Below, piece after piece: positions 54,566 through 63,233 of a stretch of DNA of 64,000 nt. Each line of letters opens with the position of its first letter. The first letter of the stretch is position 1. Source of the DNA: Bradyrhizobium sediminis (GTDB lineage Bacteria; Pseudomonadota; Alphaproteobacteria; Rhizobiales; Xanthobacteraceae); the NCBI RefSeq assembly GCF_018736085.1, contig NZ_CP076134.1, positions 186,001 through 250,000 on the forward strand, in the 5' to 3' direction. Position numbers and translations under genes: made by a program. The notes below the pieces were generated by a model. That model did no database searches. It had not been told where the DNA came from and saw nothing but the letters and a program-made list of their open reading frames with translations.

Positions 54566-56788
54566 CTAGTGTTTGGCGGCGGCGCTGGCCGCGGCATTGT
54601 TGAGCACGATCAGGCCGTCCACGGCGACGCCGAGTTTGCCGTTGATCAGGAACGGATTGACGTCGATCGAAGCGATGCGGTTGCCGGCGTCCGCCATCAG
54701 GTTGGAGAGACCGACGAGGGCTTTCACCGCCGAGGCCTCGTGCAATGCGGGTTTGCCGCGATAACCCCCGATCTTCACGCCGGCCTTGGTCCGGTTGATC
54801 AATTGTCTTGCCTCGGCCGCATCCAGCGGCGCGCCGGCCAGTGCGACATCCTTCGTCAGCTCGATATCGACGCCGCCGGTGCCGAACAGCACCACCGGCC
54901 CCATTTCGGCGTCGAGCGAGGCCCCGATCACGAGTTCGAGGTCGGCCTTGACCTGCTGCGCTATCAGGATGCCTTCGAGCTTCGGCTTGCTTTTTAGTTT
55001 CTTCACCCGCGCCGTGATGTCGTTGAACGCCTTCTTCACCTCGGCCGCGCTGTTGAGGTTCAGCACCACGCCGCCAATGTCGGATTTGTGCAGGATGTCG
55101 GCGCTCACCACCTTTGCCACGACGGGAAAACCGATCTCTTTTGCGATCTTGACGGCTTCCGCCGCAGTCTGCGCGATCTCTTCCCTGGAGACCGGAATGC
55201 CGTAGGCTTTCAGGAGCTTCTTCGACGCCACCTCGTCGAGCGCCGCAGCGCCATTGGCGCTCTTCAGCGTCTTCTCCAGCACCGCGCGCGCCGAAGGTTT
55301 CGAACTCGACACGATATCGGGCACGACCTTGCGCAAGCCGGCATAGTCGATCAAGGCCTTGATCGCGCCGACCGCGCGGTCGAGACCCTGCATGACCGCG
55401 ATATTCGGCAGCGATTTTCGCAGGCCCTTGGTGAATTCGGTAAAGCCGATCGACATCGTGCTGATGTAGACCACGGGCTTTGCGGCGGCGCCGGCCATTT
55501 CGTTGACGATGCGCAGATTGCGTTCGCGCAATTCGTGCGGCGCCTTGGGCAATTCGGCGTCGATGATCACGATGTCGGTGTCGGGGTCGTCGATCATGAC
55601 CTTGATCGACGCCATATAGACCGAGGGATCCACCACCGCGGCAAAGCCGGCATCGAGCGGATTGCCGACGATGCTGCCGGGGCCGAGCATCTTCGCCAGT
55701 TTTTCGGTGGCGGTAGGGCTCAAGGGGGCGAAGTTCAAGCCTGCCGAATGGAACGCATCGATCAGAAGACCGCGCTTGCCGCCGGACAGCGACACGGCGG
55801 CGAGCCGATTGCTCTTCGGCGGTTCGGCGTGAACGAAGCATTCGGTGGTTTCGATCAGTTCGTCGAGGCCGCGGACGCGAATCACGCCTTCCCGGGTCGA
55901 GATGGCGTCGAACGTCTCGATCGAGCCGGCGAGTGCGCCGGTGTGGGCCATCGCGGCGGCGCGTCCGCCTTCGGAGGCGCCGAGCTTCAGGGCAATGACG
56001 GGTTTGCCCGCGGCGCGCGCGGCCTTGCAGGCTTCGCGAAACACCTTGGTGTTACGCACGCCCTCGAGATAGACCACGATCACGCGGATCGACGGATCGG
56101 CGGCGAAATAGCTCATGAGATCGGGCGTCTCGAGGCCGGTTTCGTTGCCGGTGGTGACCATGTAGCCGACCCCGACGCCGCGGTCCTCCAGCGCCTGGCG
56201 GATCGCCATCACGATCGCGCCGGATTGGCCGGCGATCGCCACCGGGCCGGCCTCCATCGTGACGATGCGGTCGTCGATGTTGGTGAACAGGTTCTCGCCC
56301 GCGCTGAGGTTGCCGAGGCAGTTCGGGCCGGTGACGGCGAGGCCGGTCTCCTTGACGGCCTGCTTCAGTTCGACCGCCAGCCGCTGGCTTTCCTCGTCCT
56401 GCAATTCGCTGAAGCCCGATGTGACGATGGTGGCCGAGCGCGCACCCGCGGCGGCGGCGTCGCGGATCACCTGCACCGCAAAACGCGCCGGCACCAGCAC
56501 CAGTACATGGTCCGGTTTGTCCGGCAGGCTGGCGAAATCCTTGTAGCAGGGCACGCCCCAGATCGTTTCGCGCTTCGAATTGATTGGATATAGCCCGCCC
56601 GCGAACTTGTACTTGATCAGGTTGTTCCAGATCCGCTCGGCATAGTTGCCCGGCTTGTCGGTGGCGCCGACCAGGACGATGTTGCGCGGGTGCAGCATCG
56701 CATGAATGCTTTTCACGATGTCGCTGGCGCTAGCGGCGGGTGACCATTTGCCGGCCGAGCCGGACGCATTGCTGGCGTGGGCTTCCAT
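54566..56788 (-). CDS. NDP-forming acetate/acyl-CoA synthetase family protein
   Basis: The 740-residue protein fuses the alpha and beta parts of ADP-forming acyl-CoA synthetases. The CoA-binding domain has MLHPRNIVLVGATDKPGNYAERI and VPCYKDFASLPDKPDHVLVLVPARFAV; the ligase domain has the catalytic His in AAAMAHTGALAGSIETFDA and SGGKRGLLIDAFHSAGL; the C-terminal ATP-grasp part has SKKLLKAYGIPVSREEIAQT, GFPVVAKVVSADILHKSDIGGV and SIDVNPFLINGKLGVAVDGLIVL. It should make an acyl-CoA with ATP or act as a PatZ-like protein acetylase; no GNAT domain is fused. Confidence 0.9.
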   Translation of the reverse strand: MEAHASNASGSAGKWSPAASASDIVKSIHAMLHPRNIVLVGATDKPGNYAERIWNNLIKYKFAGGLYPINSKRETIWGVPCYKDFASLPDKPDHVLVLVPARFAVQVIRDAAAAGARSATIVTSGFSELQDEESQRLAVELKQAVKETGLAVTGPNCLGNLSAGENLFTNIDDRIVTMEAGPVAIAGQSGAIVMAIRQALEDRGVGVGYMVTTGNETGLETPDLMSYFAADPSIRVIVVYLEGVRNTKVFREACKAARAAGKPVIALKLGASEGGRAAAMAHTGALAGSIETFDAISTREGVIRVRGLDELIETTECFVHAEPPKSNRLAAVSLSGGKRGLLIDAFHSAGLNFAPLSPTATEKLAKMLGPGSIVGNPLDAGFAAVVDPSVYMASIKVMIDDPDTDIVIIDAELPKAPHELRERNLRIVNEMAGAAAKPVVYISTMSIGFTEFTKGLRKSLPNIAVMQGLDRAVGAIKALIDYAGLRKVVPDIVSSSKPSARAVLEKTLKSANGAAALDEVASKKLLKAYGIPVSREEIAQTAAEAVKIAKEIGFPVVAKVVSADILHKSDIGGVVLNLNSAAEVKKAFNDITARVKKLKSKPKLEGILIAQQVKADLELVIGASLDAEMGPVVLFGTGGVDIELTKDVALAGAPLDAAEARQLINRTKAGVKIGGYRGKPALHEASAVKALVGLSNLMADAGNRIASIDVNPFLINGKLGVAVDGLIVLNNAAASAAAKH

Positions 56789-57163
56789 AAGCGTTTCTCA
56801 CCCTTTGATGCATTGTTGTTTTTGCGCGGGACGGAATTCTGCCCGCTGCGCCGGCAGTTGATCTGCCTTTGAACGGAGACGGAAACAAACAGTTCATTTC
56901 CTCCCGCGTCAACACGCGCTCGCCGGGTGCCCGGCTCGCATATTTGCCGGAACCCTTGGTTCTCGGCTTTGGCGCGATTTCCTCGACGGAACCGGCGATC
57001 GCCCCGCATCGAGCGCGGGCCAGCTTCGCTGCCAAAGCGCTTTCGACAAAAAGAAAGGGGCTCCAGCTTGCGCTGGAGCCCCTCAACGGTCGGGGCATTG
57101 CCGGGTATGTGCCCAAACCGTAGTTCTGGGCGCGACCTCGCGAGATCGCGCGCCCGGGAGACC
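56789..57163. other. Intergenic region between acyl-CoA synthetase and amtB1
   Basis: These 375 bases hold no clear gene; short frames crossing it have no family likeness. It contains the amtB1 terminator near its right end and the upstream (promoter) region of the synthetase gene, with GAAACGCTT/AAGCGTTTC-like repeats around 56790 and 57037. Confidence 0.5.
57047..57083 (-). terminator. Intrinsic terminator downstream of amtB1
   Basis: In the minus direction an 11-bp perfect stem (AGGGGCTCCAG/CTGGAGCCCCT) with a 6-base loop is followed by TTTCTTTTT. It lies about 80 bases after the amtB1 stop and probably ends the glnK1-amtB1 transcript. Confidence 0.85.
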
Positions 57164-58633
57164 TTACATGTTGTAGGCGCGTTCCGTGTGCTCGGTGATG
57201 TCGAGACCTTCGCGCTCCACCTCGACGGTGGCGCGTAGGCCGACGATCACATCGACGATCTTGAAGAGGACCGCCGAACCGATGCCCGACCACACCAGTG
57301 TGGTGCAGACGCCCCAGAGCTGCGAGGTCATCTGGGCGACCAGATCGTACTCCGCGATCTTGCCGATCGTGTAGTCCATGACGCCGGTGCCGCCGAGAGC
57401 CGGATTCACCAGGATGCCGGTGCCGAGTGCGCCGACGATGCCGCCGATGCAGTGGACGCCGAACACGTCGAGCGCGTCGTCGTAGCCGAGCGCGTTCTTG
57501 ATCACGGTGCAGAAGAACAGGCAGACCACGCCGACCACCAGACCGAGCACGATCGCTCCCATCGGACCAGCGTAGCCGGCCGCGGGCGTGACCGCCACCA
57601 GTCCCGCCACCGCGCCCGACAATGCGCCGAGCAACGAGGGATGGCCCTTGATGATCCATTCCGCGAACATCCAGGCCAGCGCCGCCGCCGCAGTCGCGAC
57701 GAACGAGTTGGTCATGGCGAGCGCGGCGCCGCCGGAGGCTTCGAGGTTGGACCCGGCGTTGAAGCCGAACCAGCCGACCCAGAGCAGCGAGGCGCCGATC
57801 ATGGTCATGGTCAGCGAGTGCGGAGCCATCAGGTCCTTGCCGTAACCGGTGCGTTTGCCGATCAGGATCGCGCCGACGAGACCTGCGATACCGGCATTGA
57901 TGTGCACCACGGTGCCGCCGGCAAAGTCGATTGCGCCCTTCTTGAAGATCCAGCCCTGGTCATCCCCGAAGGCGGTCTTCGCGGTTTCGAAGGCGGCCTG
58001 CGCGGCCGTCTTGGCAGCGCCGTCGGCTGCGGTTTCCACGGCCTTGAGCGCCGCAGAAATCGCGTCCGGTCCAGCCCAGTACCAAACCATGTGCGCGATC
58101 GGCAGATAGATCAGCGTGACCCAGAGCGGGACGAACAGCGCGACCGCTGCGAACTTCATGCGTTCGGCGAACGCGCCGACGATGAGGGCGGGCGTGATCG
58201 CCGCAAAGGTCATCTGGAAGCAGATATAGATCAGCTCCGAGATGTTGGCGTCGGCGGTGAAGGTCGCCGCCTGGGCGTCGAGAATCGTCTTGCCTTCCGG
58301 CGCGATCTTCAGGAAGGCCTTGGAGAAGCCGCCGATGAAGTCGGATCCGCCGGTGAAGGCGAGGCTGTAGCCATACAGCGCCCACAGGATGGTGACGATG
58401 CAGACGGTGTAGAACACCTGCGCCAGCACCGAGAGCATGTTCTTGGAGCGGACGAGGCCGCCGTAGAACAGCGCGAGGCCCGGGATCGTCATCAACAGCA
58501 CCAGCACTGTCGACGTCAGCATCCAGGCATTGTCGCCCTTGTTGACGGTTGGCTCAGCGTAGGCAGCGGTCGCGGCGAACAGGCCGACTGCGAGGGCCGC
58601 CAATCCCGCGCTATAGAGACGTTTGAACGTCAT
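57164..58633 (-). CDS. amtB: Ammonium transporter AmtB (downstream module)
   Basis: The start at 58633 gives MTFKRLYSAGLAALAVGLFAAT, a signal-type N-terminus; the longer frame overlaps glnK. The 489-residue trimeric channel has DNAWMLTSTVLVLLMTIPGLALFYGGLVRSKN, SGLVVHINAG-like GGTVVHINAGIAGLVGAILI, WVGWFGFNAGSN with pore residues, HCIGGIVGALGTG, and a C-terminal tail with EREGLDITEHTERAYNM for the GlnK interaction. It carries a longer insert (about 200-245) than amtB2. Close glnK upstream marks the usual PII-AmtB operon. Confidence 0.96.
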   Translation of the reverse strand: MTFKRLYSAGLAALAVGLFAATAAYAEPTVNKGDNAWMLTSTVLVLLMTIPGLALFYGGLVRSKNMLSVLAQVFYTVCIVTILWALYGYSLAFTGGSDFIGGFSKAFLKIAPEGKTILDAQAATFTADANISELIYICFQMTFAAITPALIVGAFAERMKFAAVALFVPLWVTLIYLPIAHMVWYWAGPDAISAALKAVETAADGAAKTAAQAAFETAKTAFGDDQGWIFKKGAIDFAGGTVVHINAGIAGLVGAILIGKRTGYGKDLMAPHSLTMTMIGASLLWVGWFGFNAGSNLEASGGAALAMTNSFVATAAAALAWMFAEWIIKGHPSLLGALSGAVAGLVAVTPAAGYAGPMGAIVLGLVVGVVCLFFCTVIKNALGYDDALDVFGVHCIGGIVGALGTGILVNPALGGTGVMDYTIGKIAEYDLVAQMTSQLWGVCTTLVWSGIGSAVLFKIVDVIVGLRATVEVEREGLDITEHTERAYNM

Positions 58634-58670
58634 TTGGTATACTCCTGATTGGATAAGGTTGAGCGCGAAA

Positions 58671-59009
58671 TCAGAGTGCCGCGGCATCGGCCTCTCCCGT
58701 GCGGATACGAACCGCATGGTCGAGGTTGATGACGAAGATCTTGCCGTCGCCGATCTGTCCGGTCTTTGCCGCCGACGTGATGGCGTCGATGGTCTTGTCG
58801 ACCTGGTCCGAGGCGACAGCGACCTCGATCTTGATCTTGGGCAGGAAGCTCACCGCGTATTCGGCACCGCGATAGATTTCCGTATGGCCTTTCTGCCGGC
58901 CATATCCCTTGACTTCCGTCACCGTTAAACCGTGAACGCCAATGGCGGTCAGGGCGTCACGGACTTCTTCGAGCTTGAATGGCTTGATGATCGCCATAAC
59001 AATTTTCAT
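58671..59009 (-). CDS. glnK: PII signal protein GlnK (downstream module)
   Basis: The 112-residue PII protein starts [20 protein letters not shown], has [19 protein letters not shown] with the T-loop Tyr51 uridylylation site, KIKIEVAVASDQVDKTIDAI and the C-terminal GDGKIFVINLDHAVRIRTGEADAAAL. It binds ATP/ADP and 2-oxoglutarate and blocks AmtB. It precedes amtB1 by 37 bases and has a sigma-54-like promoter upstream. Confidence 0.97.
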   Translation of the reverse strand: MKIVMAIIKPFKLEEVRDALTAIGVHGLTVTEVKGYGRQKGHTEIYRGAEYAVSFLPKIKIEVAVASDQVDKTIDAITSAAKTGQIGDGKIFVINLDHAVRIRTGEADAAAL

Positions 59010-59316
59010 GGGTCCTATCCCCGCTTGGGCCCGGTCCAGACACGACCGGGCGTTCTCGACTGAGGTTCACCACGCGGAGAAGTTCACTACGCGGGCACAG
59101 CCAGCCCCCATAGAATCAAATGCCGTGCCAGATCGGCGGCGTTCCCTAACGGATTATGAACGCGGACCTTTTCGCGCTTTGCGGGAATTGGTCCGACCTG
59201 CGCTATTCCGCCGCGCCCAAAGGCTAGTCATGCCTGATTAAGAACTGGGCATGACAGGCTCCCGACATAATGATGCCCACCGGGAGGGCAAATGGTCGGT
59301 AATTAGGTAAAGACGC
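59010..59316. other. Intergenic region between the two glnK-amtB modules
   Basis: These 307 bases have no credible gene. They contain the sigma-54-like element at 59113-59130 and a short palindromic GGGCATGAC-type sequence near 59225-59255 (TAGTCATGCC/GGGCATGACA). Transcripts of the upstream module probably end here. Confidence 0.5.
59113..59130 (-). promoter_or_regulatory. Sigma-54 (RpoN) promoter candidate for glnK1-amtB1
   Basis: In the minus direction CTGGCACGGCATTTGATT resembles the -24/-12 consensus YTGGCACG-N4-TTGCW, with the full -24 element and correct spacing; the -12 has TTGA instead of TTGC. It lies about 104 bases before glnK. Nitrogen control through NtrC is expected for this gene pair. 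Confidence 0.55.
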
Positions 59317-60627
59317 CTATTGAAGCGCCTCGCCATGCTGCGAAATATCCAGGCCTTCCATTTCCTGCTGCAGTGAAACCCGCAGCGGCACGAAGGCGCC
59401 CACCAACTTGAGCAGGACGAAGGTAATGGCGCCCGACCATAGCAGCGTGACCGCCACGCCGTAGAACTGGATCAGCAATTGTTGTGGATTGCCCTCGAGC
59501 AGGCCGGATGTCCCGCCGATTGCCGTCGTCGCGAACACTCCTGCGAGCAACGTACCGGTCATTCCGCCGACGCCATGGACCCCGAACACATCGAGCGAAT
59601 CGTCGTAATTGAAGCGCTGCTTGAGGCTGGTGCAGGCCCAGAAACAGAATAATCCGGCGATGATCCCGATGACGATGCCGTGCCAGGGCGCGACGAATCC
59701 GGAGGCCGGCGTGATCGTGCCCAATCCCGCCACCGCGCCGGAGATCATGCCGAGCACCGACGGTTTGCGCCGTGTCGACCATTCGATGGCGCCCCAGGTC
59801 AGCGCGCCGGCGCAGGCGGCAAGATGCGTCGCCGTGATCGCCATCACCGCGCGCGGACTGGCCGACAGCGCCGAGCCGCCATTGAAGCCGAACCAGCCGA
59901 CCCACAGCATTCCGGTGCCGATCACCGCAAGCGACAGATCGAACGGAGCGAGATTCTCCGTGCCGTAGCCATGACGCCGGCCCATCACCTTGGCCGCGAC
60001 CAATCCGCCGACGCCGGCGGAGAGATGCACCACGAGGCCACCGGCAAAATCCAGTACGCCCATGGTGGCGAGGAAGCCGCCGCCCCAGACCCAGTGCGCC
60101 AGCGGCACATAGACGAACATGAACCAGCCGACGGAAAACAACAGGTAGGCGGAAAACCGCATGCGGTCGGCCACCGCGCCCGCCACCAGCGCCACCGTAA
60201 TGATCGCAAACGTCATCTGGTACAGCATGAACAGCGCTTCCGGGATCGTCTTGGCCGCCGGATTGACGTCGTCCATCTTCATGCCGGCGAGGAACCAGCG
60301 ATCGAGCGTTCCGAGCCAGGGACCATCGCCGACGAACGCCAGCGAATAGCCGAACGCGACCCAGAGGACTGAGATGATCGCCACGGCGGCAAGGCTTTGC
60401 GCCATCGTCGCCAGCACGTTCTTCTTGCGCACCATGCCGGAGTAGAACAGCGCCAGGCCCGGGATGGTCATCATCAGCACCAGCGCGGTGGCTGCGATCA
60501 TCCACGCGGTGTCGGCGGCGTTGATACCGGATGTTTCGGCAAGCGCCGGCGTCACCAGCGATGCGAACAATGTTGCGATCGAAAAAGTCGCCGCAGCGCG
60601 CGCCGCGTGACGTGACAGAACCCCCAT
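59317..60627 (-). CDS. amtB: Ammonium transporter AmtB (upstream module)
   Basis: The start at 60627 gives MGVLSRHAARAAATFSIATL, a signal-type N-terminus; the frame to 60723 extends into the glnK2 end. The 436-residue protein has NAADTAWMIAATALVLMMTIPGLALFYSGMVRKKN, GGLVVHLSAGVGGLVAAKVM, GWFGFNGGSALSASPRAVMA and VFGVHGVGGMTGTLLAGVF, and the tail QQEMEGLDISQHGEALQ. It is shorter and differs clearly from amtB1, so the pair is an old duplication rather than a recent copy. Confidence 0.95.
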   Translation of the reverse strand: MGVLSRHAARAAATFSIATLFASLVTPALAETSGINAADTAWMIAATALVLMMTIPGLALFYSGMVRKKNVLATMAQSLAAVAIISVLWVAFGYSLAFVGDGPWLGTLDRWFLAGMKMDDVNPAAKTIPEALFMLYQMTFAIITVALVAGAVADRMRFSAYLLFSVGWFMFVYVPLAHWVWGGGFLATMGVLDFAGGLVVHLSAGVGGLVAAKVMGRRHGYGTENLAPFDLSLAVIGTGMLWVGWFGFNGGSALSASPRAVMAITATHLAACAGALTWGAIEWSTRRKPSVLGMISGAVAGLGTITPASGFVAPWHGIVIGIIAGLFCFWACTSLKQRFNYDDSLDVFGVHGVGGMTGTLLAGVFATTAIGGTSGLLEGNPQQLLIQFYGVAVTLLWSGAITFVLLKLVGAFVPLRVSLQQEMEGLDISQHGEALQ

Positions 60628-60697
60628 GATGTTTCCCCGGCCTGTTATCAATATGCGGTGTCTTGGAGCACCGCCGTTTGCACGCAGTGAATGATTG

Positions 60698-61045
<348 letters not shown>

Positions 61046-61269
61046 TTATTCGCTCAATTTCGGCAGATGCGGCCGCCGGATGATTTGCGGTCGCCCAAAT
61101 CTGGCATCTTTCTGTGCAACTGGCACAAAAAACTTGCAAGTGCCCGGGAAAACATTTGTGGCCGGACGCCAGCGTCCCTGTACAGGAGACCGGATCGTCC
61201 GCCAGAATGCTTTTTCCGGCGTTCGGGCCATTTGGCGCGCCGCTGCAGTAGCCACCCGGGGGAGATGAT

Positions 61270-62157
61270 ATGGCGGGCCGATCCTGGTTTTACGCATCCG
61301 AGGGCCAGCAGCAGGGTCCCTACCCCGAGATCCAGCTCCGCGAGTTCATCGCCAGAGGAACAATCACGGCGGACACGCTGGTCTGGACCGAGGGGATGGC
61401 CAATTGGCAGCGGGCGGGAGACGTTCCGGGCCTGGTATCCGGCGCCTCAGGGCCGCCGGTGATACCGCGTTCGGGCGGTCCTCTGACCGGCGCCGGCGGG
61501 TATAGCGGCGGGCCGCTTTCCATCGATTTCGGAATTTGGGACTTCGTCTGGCGCAGCCTGGTGCTCCTGATCGGTCTCATCCTCATTATCCCGGCCCCCT
61601 GGGCTCTGGTCTGGTACATCAACTGGTTCGTACCGTGCGTGCACGTGCCGGGACGCCCCAATCTCAGCTTCGTGGGCACGGCGATGACGATCGTTCCCTG
61701 GTATTTCGGGGCCTTGGTGCTCTTTATCGGCGTTGCTCTGATCGGCAGCGAGTTGCTCAACAATCTGATGTTCCTGGTTCAGATCGTTCTCTATTGGCTT
61801 TTCGTCAGATGGCTGGTCGCAAACCTTGCTTCCAACGAGCAGCCGCTCGGGCTCAGCTTCTCCGGCTCTTTCTGGGCCTATCTCGGATGGACTATCCTGG
61901 CGGGTATCTCCATCATCACCATCATCGGCTGGGCGTGGGTTTACACAGCCTCGCTGCGGTGGGTTTGCCGAAATATCCAGGGCACGCGGCGCGAAGTCGT
62001 ATTCGTCGGCACCGGACTGGAGTTTCTGTGGCGTGCGATCGTGGCCGCAATCGCCAGCCTCTTCATCATCCCGATTCCATGGATGTATCTTTGGATGTCA
62101 CGCTGGCTGGCGTCGCAGACCATCTTGGCTGAAAGAGGCACGCAGGTGAACGGCTGA
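61270..62157 (+). CDS. GYF_2-domain membrane protein (YjgN/DUF898-like)
   Basis: The 295-residue protein begins with a GYF_2 (DUF4339) module: WFYASEGQQQGPYPEIQLREFIARGTITADTLVWTEGMANWQRAGDVPGL. A linker leads to about six membrane helices with repeats such as FVWRSLVLLIGLILIIPAPWALVWYINWFV and WLVANLASNEQPLGLSFSGSFWAYLGWTIL and FLWRAIVAAIASLFIIPIPWMYLWMSRW. The two W/R-rich halves look like an internal duplication, as in YjgN-type proteins. Function is unknown; GYF_2 domains usually bind proline-rich peptides. Confidence 0.8.
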   Translation: MAGRSWFYASEGQQQGPYPEIQLREFIARGTITADTLVWTEGMANWQRAGDVPGLVSGASGPPVIPRSGGPLTGAGGYSGGPLSIDFGIWDFVWRSLVLLIGLILIIPAPWALVWYINWFVPCVHVPGRPNLSFVGTAMTIVPWYFGALVLFIGVALIGSELLNNLMFLVQIVLYWLFVRWLVANLASNEQPLGLSFSGSFWAYLGWTILAGISIITIIGWAWVYTASLRWVCRNIQGTRREVVFVGTGLEFLWRAIVAAIASLFIIPIPWMYLWMSRWLASQTILAERGTQVNG

Positions 62158-62161
62158 GCGC

Positions 62162-63019
62162 TCACTTGCGCTGGCGCAGCGAGCCTTCCTGCGCGACGGA
62201 AGCCACCAGCGTGCCGTCCTGCTTGAAGATCATGCCGCGGGTCAGGCCGCGGCCGCCGCGCGCGCTCGGCGAATCCTGCGCGTAAAGCAGCCATTCGTCG
62301 GCGCGGAACGGGCGGTGAAACCACATCGCGTGATCGAGGCTCGCAGGCATCATGCGCTTGTCGAACAGCGTCCTTCCGTAGCGCGCCATCGCCGCATCCA
62401 GCAGCGAGAAGTCCGAGGCATAGGCCAGCGCGCACATGTGCAGCGCCGGATCGTCGGACAGTTTCGATGCGGTGCGGATCCAGACATTGATGCGGCCATC
62501 GTCGATTTTCTGGCCGAAATAGCGGCCGAGCTCGACCGGGCGCAGTTCGATCGGGCGGTCGGATTCGTAATAGCGGCGGATGAATTCCGGCATCTCGCGG
62601 AACATCGGCTGCTTGGCCACTTCCTCGGCGGTGAGTTTTTCCGGCGGCGGCACGTCCGGCATCTTGTCCTGGTGATCGAACGCCCCCTCCTCCTCGACAT
62701 GGAACGAGACCATGATCGAGAAGATCGCGTTGCCATGCTGGATCGCGGTGACCCGGCGGGTCGAATAGCTCTTGCCGTCGCGCAAGCGCTCGACCTCGTA
62801 GATGATCGGGATCTGCGGGTCGCCCGGCAGAATGAAATAGCAGTGCAGCGAATGCGGCAGGCGGCCCTCGACGGTGCGGCACGCCGCCACCATCGCCTGG
62901 CCGATCACCTGTCCGCCGAACACCCGCTGCCAGCTCGTCTTCGGGCTGTTGCCGCGAAACATGTTCACCTCGATTGGTTCGAGATCGAGGACGGAAATCA
63001 GGTCAATCAGGCCTTTGGA
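62162..63019 (-). CDS. tesB: Acyl-CoA thioesterase II TesB
   Basis: The start at 63019 gives MSKGLIDLISVLDLEPIEVN, 285 residues; an 8-residue upstream extension is weaker. The double hot-dog fold shows FGGQVIGQAMVAACRTVEGRLPHSLHCYFILPGDPQIPI and HAMWFHRPFRADEWLLYAQDSPSARGGRGLTRGMIFKQDG, with catalytic Asp/Thr/Gln positions of TesB. It hydrolyses medium and long acyl-CoAs. It converges with the GYF gene with only 4 bases between them. Confidence 0.94.
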   Translation of the reverse strand, partial: SKGLIDLISVLDLEPIEVNMFRGNSPKTSWQRVFGGQVIGQAMVAACRTVEGRLPHSLHCYFILPGDPQIPIIYEVERLRDGKSYSTRRVTAIQHGNAIFSIMVSFHVEEEGAFDHQDKMPDVPPPEKLTAEEVAKQPMFREMPEFIRRYYESDRPIELRPVELGRYFGQKIDDGRINVWIRTASKLSDDPALHMCALAYASDFSLLDAAMARYGRTLFDKRMMPASLDHAMWFHRPFRADEWLLYAQDSPSARGGRGLTRGMIFKQDGTLVASVAQEGSLRQRK

Positions 63020-63042
63020 CATGGCGGCGCTTTCGGTTTCCA

Positions 63043-63136
63043 CGTCATTCCGGGGCGAGGCAAAGCCTCGAACCCGGAATCCGGAGATGATAGTTGCGAG
63101 ATTCCGGGTTTGCGCTCACGCGCGCCCCGGAATGAC
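63043..63136. repeat. REP pair (type B) upstream of tesB
   Basis: CGTCATTCCGGGGCGAGG opens the element and GCCCCGGAATGACG closes it, with the inner GAGATTCCGGG/CCCGGAATCC arms. It has the same design as the pairs flanking parB, and lies between divergent tesB and the next plus-strand gene. Confidence 0.75.
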
Positions 63137-63233
63137 GACTGGAGGGCCAGGTACCCTTGTTTCTCCGCCCTGTTTCGCCCAGCTATAATCAGGTAGCAAG
63201 TATAGTTTCGTGACGCGAGTAAGCAGGTTCAGC

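Noticed and set aside
61116..61137. TGGCAC...CTTGC resembling a sigma-54 promoter upstream of glnK2
   Set aside because: The spacing between the two elements is two bases too long and it points toward the plus strand, away from glnK2.
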